Source: Rhizobium sp. CF122 (GTDB lineage: Bacteria; Pseudomonadota; Alphaproteobacteria; Rhizobiales; Rhizobiaceae). Taken from it: 64,000 nt of DNA. Positions 43,029 through 54,099 of this stretch are shown here, one piece after another. Within the stretch, counting starts at the first letter, position 1, and every line of letters begins with the position of its first letter. Location of the stretch: positions 1 through 64,000 of the forward strand of contig NZ_AKKA01000079.1 of the NCBI RefSeq assembly GCF_000282035.1. Direction: 5' to 3'. The notes under the pieces were generated by a model. That model did not search any database, was not told the DNA's origin, and worked only from the letters and a program-made list of their open reading frames with translations. A program made the translations under genes and the position numbers.

Positions 43029-44306
43029 TCAGCCGGACTTTCCGCCCTTGATAACCCTCTTCACCACAGGCTTTCCCGTCCGTGCATGTTCCTTCACGAA
43101 GTTGACGATGCGCGGCGCGATTTCGCGACGGAAGCGCGATCCGTTGAAGACACCATAGTGGCCGACATCGGGTTGCAGGTAGTGCATGCGCATGTTCTCG
43201 GGAATGTTGACGCAGATCGTCTGGGCGGCCTTCGTCTGGCCGACGCCGGAGATATCATCGTTTTCCCCTTCCACAGTGAGGAGCGCCACATTGCGGATCG
43301 CGGCCGGATCGACAAGTTTGCCGCGGTGGAGCAACTCGCCCTTCGGCAAGGCATGTTTTTTGAACACCTGGTCAACCGTCTGAAGGTAGAACTCCGCCGT
43401 CAAGTCCATGACAGCGAGATATTCGTCATAAAAGTCGCGGTGCTTCTCGGCTGGCTCGCCGTCGTTCTTCACGAGATGCATGAAGAACTCCTTGTGGGCG
43501 ATCACGTGCCGATCGAGGTTCATCGACATGAAGCCGGACAGCTGCAGGAATCCCGGATAGACGGGGCGCATGAAACCCGGCTGCGGCCATGGCACGTTCA
43601 TAATCACATTGTCGGCAAACCACTCCAGCGGCCGTTCCTTGGCAAGCTGGTTGACGGCTGTCGGGTTGATGCGCGTGTCGATCGGTCCACCCATCAATGT
43701 CATCGAGGAAGGCGAAAATGGATCGTTGTCCGCCTCCATCACCGCAGCTGCAGCCAACACAGGCACGGAGGGCTGACAGACGGCAATCACGTGGGTATCC
43801 GGGCCGAGGAAGCGGAGCATTTCGATGACGTAGTCGACGTAATCATCGAAATCGAAGGTGCCTTCCGTCATAGGCACCATTCGCGCATCGATCCAGTCCG
43901 TGATGTAGATGTCGGCGTTAGGCAGCAACGCCTCGACCGTGCCGCGCAGCAGCGTCGCATAGTGGCCGGACATCGGCGCAACGATGAGAATGCGCGGATC
44001 AGTCGTATGAACGCTTGGAACGTTGCGCGCGAAATGAAGCAGATTGCAGAAAGCCCGCGACCATACGACCTCTTCCCGCACGGCAACCTTTCGGTCGCCA
44101 ATGACGGTGTCATTCAGATCAAACGACGGCTTGCCGTAACGGCGGGTCGTGCGCTCGAACATTTCGAGACTTGCCGCCATCGTACGCCCCCAGGGCGTCT
44201 GCGAAATAGGATTGAGCGGATTGGCATAGACCATGCGCATAATATCGGCAAAAGCACGATAAGGCGCCAATGCGGCATGGTTCAATTCGTAAAGCTGGTA
44301 AAACAT
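43029..44306 (-). CDS. phaZ: Intracellular polyhydroxybutyrate depolymerase
   Basis: Mobilises stored PHB granules. It belongs to the intracellular PhaZ class without a classic lipase box: the nucleophile is Cys177 in VIAVCQPSVPVLAA. This matches the Cys-Asp-His triad reported for the Ralstonia enzyme; the candidate Asp is in VEGENDDISG and the His in PDVGHYGVFNG. 425 residues from the ATG at 44306 (MFYQLYELNHAAL); an upstream GTG at 44318 would add four residues. No phasin or PHB synthase gene is adjacent. Confidence 0.93.
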   Translation of the reverse strand: MFYQLYELNHAALAPYRAFADIMRMVYANPLNPISQTPWGRTMAASLEMFERTTRRYGKPSFDLNDTVIGDRKVAVREEVVWSRAFCNLLHFARNVPSVHTTDPRILIVAPMSGHYATLLRGTVEALLPNADIYITDWIDARMVPMTEGTFDFDDYVDYVIEMLRFLGPDTHVIAVCQPSVPVLAAAAVMEADNDPFSPSSMTLMGGPIDTRINPTAVNQLAKERPLEWFADNVIMNVPWPQPGFMRPVYPGFLQLSGFMSMNLDRHVIAHKEFFMHLVKNDGEPAEKHRDFYDEYLAVMDLTAEFYLQTVDQVFKKHALPKGELLHRGKLVDPAAIRNVALLTVEGENDDISGVGQTKAAQTICVNIPENMRMHYLQPDVGHYGVFNGSRFRREIAPRIVNFVKEHARTGKPVVKRVIKGGKSG

Positions 44307-44441
44307 GAGATGCGCCACCTTTCTCTAACCTGGAAGACGACGCCGATTGAAAAGGCATCGGATTCATTCCAACGACGTGCTGGCACCTCAACGCAGATTA
44401 ACAGGTTTTTGTTGCGCAGCAACATTGCTATCCGCACCGCA

Positions 44442-44474
44442 AAAAGAAATGCCGGGAAAATCACCCCCGGCATG
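44442..44474 (-). terminator. Intrinsic terminator of the FAH-family gene
   Basis: ATGCCGGG (44450-44457) pairs with CCCGGCAT (44467-44474). On the minus strand the hairpin is followed by TTTCTTTTT and lies about 40 bp after the stop. Confidence 0.8.
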
Positions 44475-44512
44475 ATGGTGCGCTCGAATGCTTAACGATT
44501 GCGAAATCGGGC

Positions 44513-45355
44513 TCAGCGATCGGCCAGGAAGGTCTGCTTTTGCGTGCCCAAGCCTTCGATACCGAGCTCCACCACATCGCCAGCCTTGAGGAAACGCGGC
44601 GGCTTCATGCCCATGCCGACACCCGGAGGCGTACCGGTCGAAATCACGTCGCCCGGATGCAGTGACATGAACTGGCTGAGGTAAGACACCACAAAGGCGA
44701 CACCATAAACCATCGTTTTCGACGAGCCGTTCTGCATGGTTTCGCCATTAACTTTCAGCCACATGCCGAGGTTTTGCGGGTCGGCAATCTCGTCCTTGGT
44801 CACGAGCCAGGGGCCGATCGGACCGAATGTGTCGCAAGACTTGCCCTTAGTCCACTGGCCCGCACGCTCCGTCTGGAAGGCGCGCTCCGAGACGTCGTGG
44901 GAAACGCAGTAGCCGGCAACATAATCAAGCGCATCGGCTTCGCTAACATACTTCGCCGTCTTGCCGATGACGACGCCGAGCTCCACTTCCCAATCGGTCT
45001 TTTCCGAGCCGCGAGGGATCAAGACATTGTCGTTCGGCCCAACGATTGCCGATGTTGCCTTCATGAAGATGACAGGCTCCGGCGGGACCGTAGCACCGGT
45101 TTCAGCAGCATGGTCGGAGAAATTTAGCCCGATGCAGATAAACTTTCCGGTACCGGCAACGCAGGCACCAATGCGGCCAGGCAGGAGTTCCGGCAGGCTT
45201 TTCGGGTCGAGCGCCTTGAGCTTCGACAGGCCCTCAGGAGAAATCGCATCGCCGCCAACGTCCGAAACGTGGCCTGAAAGATCGCGGATCTTGCCATCGG
45301 AATCAAGCATGGCTGGCTTCTCCCGGCCAACTTCTCCAACACGCATAAGCTTCAT
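44513..45355 (-). CDS. Fumarylacetoacetate hydrolase (FAH) family protein
   Basis: 280-residue member of the FAH superfamily (2-keto-4-pentenoate hydratase / ureidoglycolate lyase / acylpyruvase-like). Metal ligands are recognisable in DWEVELGVVIGK and CVSHDVSERAFQ; VVSYLSQFMSLHPGDVISTGTPPGVG is the conserved C-terminal segment. FICIGLNFSDHAAETG marks the start of the catalytic domain after a roughly 70-residue N-terminal domain. The substrate cannot be assigned; automatic labels such as ureidoglycolate lyase should not be trusted without context, and no purine or aromatic catabolism genes are nearby. Confidence 0.9.
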   Translation of the reverse strand: MKLMRVGEVGREKPAMLDSDGKIRDLSGHVSDVGGDAISPEGLSKLKALDPKSLPELLPGRIGACVAGTGKFICIGLNFSDHAAETGATVPPEPVIFMKATSAIVGPNDNVLIPRGSEKTDWEVELGVVIGKTAKYVSEADALDYVAGYCVSHDVSERAFQTERAGQWTKGKSCDTFGPIGPWLVTKDEIADPQNLGMWLKVNGETMQNGSSKTMVYGVAFVVSYLSQFMSLHPGDVISTGTPPGVGMGMKPPRFLKAGDVVELGIEGLGTQKQTFLADR

Positions 45356-45450
45356 AACATTTCCTCCTCAGCAAGATCGAAGTGTTGATCACCTATGAAC
45401 GAGATATTCACCGGTGTCATTATGGCTTTTTGCCGAAGCGGTACGCCGCT

Positions 45451-46404
45451 TCAGAAAATTTCTGCCAGATCAGGCCCCGCCGGCACGATCCTCGTCGGGT
45501 TGAGGCTTTCGATTGAGTAATAGCCGCGCTTGATATGGTCGAAATTGACCGTTTCGACGACACCCGGCCAGTCGAGCATCCGCCGGCAGAAGCGGCGAAG
45601 ATTGGCATACTCGGAAAGACGCCTCAGATTGCATTTGAACAAGCCGTGATAGGCGGTGTCAAAACGCACCAGCGTCACAAAAAGGCGAATGTCGCTTTCG
45701 GTTGGGTGGTCAGCAAACAAGAACGGCCGATCGCCAAGCTCTTTCTCCACGCAGTCGAGGCACTCGAACACGCCGGCAAACGCTTCTTCATAGGCGAGCT
45801 GCGTGGTGGCAAAGCCTGCACGGTAGACGCCGTTGTTGAGCCTCGAATAGATCCGCTCGTTGAAAGCATCGATCTTAGGACGGCGATCCGCGGGATAGAG
45901 ATCGATCGGATGGCGAGCAAGATCGCCGAAACCATCGTTCATCATTCTCAGGATGTCAGCCGACTCGTTGTTGACGATCGTCCGCAGCTGCTTGTCCCAG
46001 AGCACCGGCACTGTCGCGCGGCCGGTAAAGTCGGGCGCAGCACTGGTATAGATCTCGTGCAGATAGGTTGCGCCCTGGATATGATCCTGCGTGGCGCCGG
46101 GATAGGCGCCAAAGCGCCAGCCCTGCTTCGTCAACGCCGGTTCAACGATGGAAACTGAGATGGCCGACTCCAGCCCTTTAAGCTTTCGGCCGATCAGCGT
46201 CCGTGACGGCCACGGGCAGATGTAGGCCACGTAAAGATGGTAGCGATCAGCTTCCGCCTTGAACCCAGCTTTCCCCGTCGGGCCTGCAGCACCGTCCCGC
46301 GTTACCCAATTGCGGAAGCTGGACGTCTGGCGAACAAAGCCGCCCTTCTCGTCCTTCGCCTGTACCGGCTGCCAATCTTCCGTCCACTTCCCATTTACGA
46401 GCAA
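45451..46404 (-). CDS. Glutathionyl-hydroquinone reductase (Xi-class glutathione transferase)
   Basis: Reduces S-glutathionyl-hydroquinones to hydroquinones. 317 residues, longer than ordinary GSTs as expected for the YqjG/ECM4/PcpF group. The catalytic cysteine is Cys63 in YICPWPSRTLI; RFGAYPGATQD, VPVLWDKQLRTIVNNESADI and the C-terminal helical domain follow the family order. In bacteria these enzymes protect against quinone damage. It is a single gene: 95 bp from the FAH gene on the same strand. Confidence 0.92.
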   Translation of the reverse strand: MLVNGKWTEDWQPVQAKDEKGGFVRQTSSFRNWVTRDGAAGPTGKAGFKAEADRYHLYVAYICPWPSRTLIGRKLKGLESAISVSIVEPALTKQGWRFGAYPGATQDHIQGATYLHEIYTSAAPDFTGRATVPVLWDKQLRTIVNNESADILRMMNDGFGDLARHPIDLYPADRRPKIDAFNERIYSRLNNGVYRAGFATTQLAYEEAFAGVFECLDCVEKELGDRPFLFADHPTESDIRLFVTLVRFDTAYHGLFKCNLRRLSEYANLRRFCRRMLDWPGVVETVNFDHIKRGYYSIESLNPTRIVPAGPDLAEIF

Positions 46405-46561
46405 GACGCTTTCCTCTGGTTGCTGATTTTGGCCAAACTTAGCGTGCCCTTACGCGCGTGGGAGGCCACTATTGTTGAAACAGACTGTCACCGCCTGCGG
46501 AGCAAAGCTCGCTTGCCAAGTCGATTGGATGGGGCCTAAGACAGGGCAGATGGAGCTTGAT

Positions 46562-46846
46562 ATGCCTGTTTCAACGTCTACGGTCGCCACCGCGCACGCC
46601 AGCAAGTACCTTCAGCAACTATGTAAGCACTGGAGCCACAAGTTTGCCGTGGAATTCACCGCGGAACATGGCCGCGTGCCCTTCAGCGACACGGCGGAGG
46701 TGACGTTTGCGGCTGATGCCAATGCACTTCACGTGACGCTATCGGTCGCCGAGCCGTCACAGCTTGAGCGATATGAAACTGTCGTCGCCGACCATTTGAA
46801 GCGATTTGCTTTCCGCGAAGAACTGCACATTACCTGGAATACCTGA
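46562..46846 (+). CDS. DUF2218 domain protein
   Basis: 94-residue protein of the DUF2218 family (VATAHASKYLQQLCKHWSHKF, then VPFSDTAEVTFAADANALHV and a C-terminal HLKRFAFREELHITW). Members are small cytosolic proteins of unknown function, sometimes next to iron-siderophore genes, which is not the case here. I chose ATG at 46562 because GGAG stands 7 bp before it; ATG at 46550 would add four residues. The nitroreductase gene begins 20 bp downstream, so the two may be co-transcribed. Confidence 0.83.
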   Translation: MPVSTSTVATAHASKYLQQLCKHWSHKFAVEFTAEHGRVPFSDTAEVTFAADANALHVTLSVAEPSQLERYETVVADHLKRFAFREELHITWNT

Positions 46847-46866
46847 CAAACGCACTCGGAAGAGCC

Positions 46867-47460
46867 ATGACAAAGAGCAATAATCGCGAATCCCAATGCC
46901 CGATCAATCCGTTGTTCTTGGAACGGTGGTCGCCGCGTGCCTTTACCGGCGAAGTGATCGATGAATCAGATCTCCTGACAATTCTGGACGCCGCGCATTG
47001 GGCACCGTCATCCGCCAACCAACAGCCCTGGCGCTTCATCTATGCGCTCAAGGGTTCCGAAGACTGGGACAAATTCGTCAATCTCCTCGTCGAATCCAAT
47101 CAGGAATGGGCGAAGAACGCTTCGGCGCTGATCTACGTCGTCTCGAGGGGGTTCAGCGGCGATTTTTCCGAAGGACGGAAGAGCTACACGCACTCGTTCG
47201 ACGCCGGAGCCGCGTGGGGCTATCTCGCCCTGCAGGCCCGGCTCTCAGGCTTCTACGCACACGGAATGGGCGGCATCAAACACGAGCAAATCCAGGAAAC
47301 CTTTGCTATTCCCGAAGGCTATCGGGTCGAAGCAGGCGTGGCGGTGGGACGTCTTGCCGACAAGAGTGTGCTTTCGGAGCGTAACCAAGAGCGGGAAGTT
47401 CCGAGCCAGCGCAAGCCCCTTTCGGATATCGCCTTCCGAGGCAAGTTCATCGCGAACTAG
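46867..47460 (+). CDS. Nitroreductase family protein
   Basis: 197-residue flavoprotein of the nitroreductase family (FMN-dependent NAD(P)H oxidoreductase). The N-terminal ERWSPRAFTGEVIDESDLL and AAHWAPSSANQQPWRFIYA form the FMN-binding arginine/serine pocket; FDAGAAWGYLALQARLSGF is the central helix and YRVEAGVAVGRL the C-terminal FMN contact. The natural substrate is not evident. It ends at a strong UUCG-loop terminator shared with gyrB. Confidence 0.9.
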   Translation: MTKSNNRESQCPINPLFLERWSPRAFTGEVIDESDLLTILDAAHWAPSSANQQPWRFIYALKGSEDWDKFVNLLVESNQEWAKNASALIYVVSRGFSGDFSEGRKSYTHSFDAGAAWGYLALQARLSGFYAHGMGGIKHEQIQETFAIPEGYRVEAGVAVGRLADKSVLSERNQEREVPSQRKPLSDIAFRGKFIAN

Positions 47461-47470
47461 TGTTCAAACA

Positions 47471-47498
47471 AAAACCCCGCGCTTCGGCGCGGGGCTTT
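47471..47498. terminator. Bidirectional terminator between the nitroreductase gene and gyrB
   Basis: CCCCGCGC (47475-47482) and GCGCGGGG (47487-47494) close a TTCG tetraloop. An A-tract precedes and CTTTT follows, so it can serve both convergent genes. Confidence 0.9.
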
Positions 47499-47529
47499 TG
47501 ATGCAACGTGCAGGGGAAACTAGTTCCAC

Positions 47530-49965
<2,436 letters not shown>

Positions 49966-50099
49966 ACTTTTCGAGAATTTCCCTGTTGTCGGGGCTGAGG
50001 CGAGACTTGCGAATCACCTGCCTTTTACATGCCAGAATATAGGGTTTTTGATCACAGTTCCCAATGCCGGCGCGCTCAAACTGGCCATAAATCAGGGGA

Positions 50100-50477
50100 T
50101 TATGACCGTTTTCCGTCCGCTTTTCTGCCGCTTTTAAGAATGTTCGTCAGTTCGCCGAGCGTCGCACGATCAAGATCCCGAATGCGACCCGCCAGAAGGT
50201 TCGCAAATGCGGTGTGTTCGGCCGATAGACCCGACGTATCGACAACCACCCGGGGGTCGGAAGAACGGGCCAAAAGGAAGAGTTCCTCTGCCTCGTCCCA
50301 GATGATGTTAAAGTAACCGGCGATCCGCTGGAGCAGATCGAAGGTTGGTAAGCCGCGCCGCCCATGTTCGAGGGCCGAGAGGTAGGCCGGAGAAACATTG
50401 AGAGCCGCAGCCATCTCTTTCTGGGAGACGCCCTTGCGCTCGCGCAGCTTGCGAACCGCCTCGCCGAACGGCGTCAT
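50100..50477 (-). CDS. XRE-family helix-turn-helix regulator
   Basis: 125-residue DNA-binding protein with an N-terminal Cro/C1-type helix-turn-helix (LRERKGVSQKEMAAALNVSP then AYLSALEHGRRG), and a C-terminal part of about 60 residues (FNIIWDEAEELFLLARSSDP) of unknown role, possibly for dimerisation. The target is unknown; gyrB directly downstream on the same strand is a natural guess, not evidence. Its ATG overlaps the Smr gene stop by 4 bp. Confidence 0.9.
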   Translation of the reverse strand: MTPFGEAVRKLRERKGVSQKEMAAALNVSPAYLSALEHGRRGLPTFDLLQRIAGYFNIIWDEAEELFLLARSSDPRVVVDTSGLSAEHTAFANLLAGRIRDLDRATLGELTNILKSGRKADGKRS

Positions 50478-51037
50478 GCTCTCTCTCCATGGCGACGCGA
50501 CAGCCTGATGTAAAGAGCGCCCTCGCCCCCGTGATGCTGGGCCGCCGTTTCATAGGAAGAGATGAAATACCGAAACTCGGGCTTCGAAAACCACATCGGG
50601 ACGGCGCGCTTCAGAGCACCTTCGCTGCCAAGCGAACTGCCCTTGCCGGTAATCACGAGGACATGTCTCATTCCCCGTTCATGGGCTCGCATCAGAAACT
50701 CGAGAAGCAGAATGTGAGCTTCGCTCTGGACCAGCCCATGCAGGTCGATCCGGGCCTCCAGCGGCAGTTGGCCCTTTGCGATCTTACGTTTGACGGGTCT
50801 TTCAAGCGGGTGGTGAACACCGGATCGCGATTTGGGAGCCGCAGGTGTAGCCGCCCCGCCCACACCTGCAGACGTCTGTTTCGCGCTTGCCGCCGTTTTC
50901 TTTTCTACCTCTGCCTCTGCCAGAAACGCATCGAGCTCGGCCAACTCATCCTTTTTGCCAGGCATTGGCCGTGTACTCCGCGCCACCTTACCCCAAAGTA
51001 TCCTTTCATCGGCATTGAGTTTCCGGTCTCGTGCCAT
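50474..51037 (-). CDS. Smr domain protein
   Basis: 187-residue protein with a C-terminal small MutS-related domain: ARIDLHGLVQSEA (DLHG) and LVITGKGS (TGKG) are the two nuclease-type motifs. The N-terminal half is charged and low in complexity (linker). Smr domains in bacteria cut branched DNA or, in SmrB-like proteins, mRNA at collided ribosomes; which applies here cannot be told. Overlaps mltA by one base and the XRE gene by 4 bp. Confidence 0.92.
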   Translation of the reverse strand: MARDRKLNADERILWGKVARSTRPMPGKKDELAELDAFLAEAEVEKKTAASAKQTSAGVGGAATPAAPKSRSGVHHPLERPVKRKIAKGQLPLEARIDLHGLVQSEAHILLLEFLMRAHERGMRHVLVITGKGSSLGSEGALKRAVPMWFSKPEFRYFISSYETAAQHHGGEGALYIRLSRRHGERA

Positions 51038-52155
51038 CAGGCGAACCTCGCCGCTGCCGCGTTGGGGAGCAGGATAGCGAAGTCGGCGTCATGGCGTACT
51101 GTTCCGGCAAGCTCTCCCGCCCGATCGCCGGATCCGGTGAAGATATCACCCCTCGCCGGACCGACGATCGCAGAGCCAGTATCGAGAGCAAGCATTAGCC
51201 GCGCGAACGGCTTGCCATCATCGAGATGGACAAGATTCTCGGAGCGAACGAAAAACGGAAAGCCGAAAGTATGAATGAGCCGATCGACGGCGAGCGAACG
51301 TCCGGCGATCAACGGCACTTTTGCCGCGGCAACAGGGCCGGCGTTCAGGTCTGCTGTCGGAACCTCACGGAAAAAAATGTAGGAGCGATTGTGCCAAAGA
51401 ACCTCATCCACCTGATGGGGGTGGGCGTCCAGCCATCGCCGAATGGCCTGCATCGAAATCTCGGATCGTTCGATTTCTCCACGCTCGATGAGCAACTTGC
51501 CGATCGCCGAGAAAGGGTGGCCCGCCTTCGCGGCATAGCTAATACGTCCAATGCTGCCATCAGGGTAGCGTAAGCGCGCGGCGCCTTGAACATGGACGAA
51601 GAAGACATCGACCTTCGACTTTGCCCAAGCAATCTCCAGCCCCCTTCCTGCGAGGCATCCCTCATCGATCGCACGCCGATCCGGATAGGCTTCAATCCGG
51701 CCGTCGCTTAGCCTGCCGAAGGCGTAGCTGTCGGGCAGACATGCCGGACGATTGACCTCGTCAAGATCGATCAGCTCGTCGGGGCGACGATAGAAGGGAA
51801 AGCGATATTCATCATCCGTTACGGCTGAAACCATAATCTCAGGCTCGTAGAAGGCGGTGACGAAACCCGGACTGCCATCCGTCGGGCGAATTCTGAAAGG
51901 TCGACAGTGGGACTGGAAGAAGGCCCGGGCATCGGCTGCCGATGATATTTTCTCACTCTGAGCTGCCTCAAGCAACGGCAGCAGATCCTGCACCGCAAGC
52001 CCCAGTGAGCCAGTCCGATATGGCTTAATCTCATTGATCTGCCGCCGGCATGCCTCCATCGCTTCAAAAAGGCCGGAGGGATCATCATCCTTCCAGCCTT
52101 CCAGATCATCGAAGCCTATTGCTTGGAGGGCAAAGCCCGAGGTGTCTTCACTCAT
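51037..52155 (-). CDS. mltA: Membrane-bound lytic murein transglycosylase A (MltA)
   Basis: Cleaves the MurNAc-GlcNAc bond with 1,6-anhydro product. 372 residues with the MltA barrel (GSPGFVTAFYEPEIMVSA, SYAAKAGHPFSAIGKLL) and the C-terminal 3D domain with catalytic aspartate (LALDTGSAIVGPARGDIFTG). Oddly, the predicted N-terminus (MSEDTSGFALQAIGFDDLEG) has neither a signal peptide nor a lipobox, unlike E. coli MltA. The start overlaps the timA stop by 4 bp. Export must rely on an unrecognised route or another start. Confidence 0.93.
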   Translation of the reverse strand: MSEDTSGFALQAIGFDDLEGWKDDDPSGLFEAMEACRRQINEIKPYRTGSLGLAVQDLLPLLEAAQSEKISSAADARAFFQSHCRPFRIRPTDGSPGFVTAFYEPEIMVSAVTDDEYRFPFYRRPDELIDLDEVNRPACLPDSYAFGRLSDGRIEAYPDRRAIDEGCLAGRGLEIAWAKSKVDVFFVHVQGAARLRYPDGSIGRISYAAKAGHPFSAIGKLLIERGEIERSEISMQAIRRWLDAHPHQVDEVLWHNRSYIFFREVPTADLNAGPVAAAKVPLIAGRSLAVDRLIHTFGFPFFVRSENLVHLDDGKPFARLMLALDTGSAIVGPARGDIFTGSGDRAGELAGTVRHDADFAILLPNAAAARFA

Positions 52156-52850
52156 GTTTCCGATTCGGTGGCCACGAGTTTCCAGTTCGGATCGCGCGAG
52201 CGGGTATCGCGCGCAAACGTCCAGAGATCATTGATCTCAGCGACATTCTCTGCATCGCCGTCAATCAGCTTGTCAGCCTTGTCGTAAGTAGCCGAGATCA
52301 GCTGACTGACGATGCGAACCGTAATCTGAACCTCCGTGCCCTTGATCTCGGCGCTAGTGATTTCAGCCTTGTCGATACCGACAAAAGTAGATTTCACCTT
52401 CTCACCCTTGGATTCGCGATCAGCGATGGCAGCGTCGAAACCGTCATAGACTTCGCGCGACAAGAGGTTCTTCAGCGTCTTGCGATCACCGTCGGCAAAC
52501 GCCATCACGATCATCTCGTAGGCCATGCGGGCGCCGTTCACGAATTCCTTCGGATCGAACGAGGAGTCGGCCTTATTGATTTCGCGAAGCGATTCGTTGA
52601 GCGCCGTGCCGGCTGGGGCAAAGGCATCAATCGCCGCAAAGCGGTCGTCTTCTTCGGTCGCATCACGACGCGGCAGTGTTACCACTTTTCCGGCGTCCGG
52701 AGACTCAGGTCCCACAGCATCGCGCGGCGTATAGAGATCGCGCGGGGGTTTCTCATTTCCCGTACGGCGACCGAGGACGCTGCGCAGCTGCAGAAAAATC
52801 AGCACCGCCGCCACCAAAAAAAACAATGTGATGAAGTCGTTTGAACCCAT
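52152..52850 (-). CDS. timA: Tim44/TimA family adaptor protein
   Basis: 232-residue inner-membrane protein with one N-terminal membrane helix (FITLFFLVAAVLIFLQL), a charged linker, and a C-terminal Tim44-like domain (FVNGARMAYEMIVMAFADGD onward; NDLWTFARDTRSRDPNWKLV). This domain is ancestral to the mitochondrial import factor Tim44; the bacterial function is not settled. First gene of the leftward timA-mltA-smr-xre operon, divergent from fxsA across 125 bp. Confidence 0.9.
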   Translation of the reverse strand: MGSNDFITLFFLVAAVLIFLQLRSVLGRRTGNEKPPRDLYTPRDAVGPESPDAGKVVTLPRRDATEEDDRFAAIDAFAPAGTALNESLREINKADSSFDPKEFVNGARMAYEMIVMAFADGDRKTLKNLLSREVYDGFDAAIADRESKGEKVKSTFVGIDKAEITSAEIKGTEVQITVRIVSQLISATYDKADKLIDGDAENVAEINDLWTFARDTRSRDPNWKLVATESET

Positions 52851-52975
52851 ATCCCGCCGCAGCCGCTGTTAACATCCCTGATTTGTACTCCCATATAGTC
52901 CGCCTATACAGATGATTCAAATAGGGTCGGCAACGCGACCCTCCAACGGAGTCCGGCTCACGCCGGAATAAAACG

Positions 52976-53464
52976 ATGCCCTTGAAGATCCTGCCTGGTT
53001 TTCTGCTGCTGCTTCCGCTCGCCGAGATTGCTGGTTTCGTGCTTGTCGGAAAGGCGATTGGACTTTGGCCGACGCTGGCGCTTGTCATTCTGAGCTTCAT
53101 GCTCGGTATGGCCCTGCTCAGGCGCCAAGGCATCGGGATCCTCCGCCGTATGTCTGCCGAAGGGCGAAACGGCATGGTGCCCGGGCGTGAGCTGCTTCGC
53201 CCGGCGATGCTCGTGATCGCCTCTTTGTTGCTGATGATCCCCGGCTTCATCACCGACATCGTGGCGTTGCTGATCTTCATTCCTGCTGTGCGCGATCTCG
53301 CCTGGCAATATGTTAGCCGCCGTTTCGTTGTCGTGGGGTCAACGAGCGGCTTCAACTCGTCAAGACGCACCAAGGACTCCAAGATCGTCGACCTTGACGA
53401 CGAGGATTATCGACGCGAACCCAACGACAACTCTCCCTGGTCAGGGAAGCATCTTGGCAAGTGA
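52976..53464 (+). CDS. fxsA: FxsA family membrane protein
   Basis: 162-residue cytoplasmic-membrane protein. The hydrophobic segments PGFLLLLPLAEIAGFVLVG, LWPTLALVILSFMLGMALL and AMLVIASLLLMIPGFITDIV are separated by the conserved RRQGIGILRRM loop, the pattern of FxsA (suppressor of F exclusion of phage T7 in E. coli). The C-terminal tail is charged and variable. Divergent from timA; secB follows 92 bp downstream on the same strand. Confidence 0.93.
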   Translation: MPLKILPGFLLLLPLAEIAGFVLVGKAIGLWPTLALVILSFMLGMALLRRQGIGILRRMSAEGRNGMVPGRELLRPAMLVIASLLLMIPGFITDIVALLIFIPAVRDLAWQYVSRRFVVVGSTSGFNSSRRTKDSKIVDLDDEDYRREPNDNSPWSGKHLGK

Positions 53465-53556
53465 TGAACCGTCCCAGCCGGCCGACTGGCCCAGGGTTGT
53501 AACACCATGTCCGAAATGATAGAGCGGCACCATCCAATGCCCTCGAGGAAAAGCCA

Positions 53557-54039
53557 ATGGCCGACGAAAACAGCAATAACGGTGCAACGAGCCCGAGCCT
53601 TACTATCCTTGCCCAATACACCAAGGATCTCTCCTTCGAAAATCCGGGTGCGCCGCGTTCGCTGCAGGCGCGTGACAAGGCTCCGGCCATCAACATCAAT
53701 GTCAACGTCAACGCCAATCCGCTCTCCGATACGGATTTCGACGTCGTTCTGTCTCTGAATGCCGAAGCCAAGGATGGCGATAAGACGGTATTCCATACCG
53801 AACTCGTCTATGGCGGCGTCTTCCGGATTGCCGGTTTCCCGCAAGAGCACATGCTACCGGTTCTCTTCATCGAGTGCCCGCGCATGCTCTTCCCGTTCGC
53901 ACGTCAGATCATTGCCGATGTCACGCGCAATGGTGGCTTCCCGCCGCTGATGATTGATCCAATCGATTTCTCTCAGATGTTTGCGCAGCGGGTTGCCGAA
54001 GAGCAGGCGCGTGCCAAGGTCCAGACGACCACGAACTGA
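53557..54039 (+). CDS. secB: Protein-export chaperone SecB
   Basis: Tetrameric cytosolic chaperone that keeps preproteins unfolded and delivers them to SecA. 160 residues with LAQYTKDLSFENPGAP near the N-terminus, a beta-rich core (INVNVNANPLSDTDFDVVLS), and GGFPPLMIDPIDFSQMF at the C-terminal side. Followed by a strong terminator before the convergent dnaQ. Confidence 0.97.
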   Translation: MADENSNNGATSPSLTILAQYTKDLSFENPGAPRSLQARDKAPAININVNVNANPLSDTDFDVVLSLNAEAKDGDKTVFHTELVYGGVFRIAGFPQEHMLPVLFIECPRMLFPFARQIIADVTRNGGFPPLMIDPIDFSQMFAQRVAEEQARAKVQTTTN

Positions 54040-54072
54040 CAGCGCGCGTATAACACGCTAGAACGAAACGCG

Positions 54073-54099
54073 ATGCCCGGGTCACGACCGGGCATTTTT
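54073..54099 (+). terminator. Intrinsic terminator of secB
   Basis: ATGCCCGG (54073-54080) pairs with CCGGGCAT (54088-54095), followed by TTTTT. It ends on the last codons of convergent dnaQ. Confidence 0.85.

Noticed and set aside
46727..46736. Additional TTCACGTGA at 46729-46737 as a fifth parS site
   Set aside because: The flanks (AC before, CGCT after) break the palindrome beyond TTCACGTGA, leaving several mismatches from the 16-bp consensus; it lies in the coding part of the DUF2218 gene.
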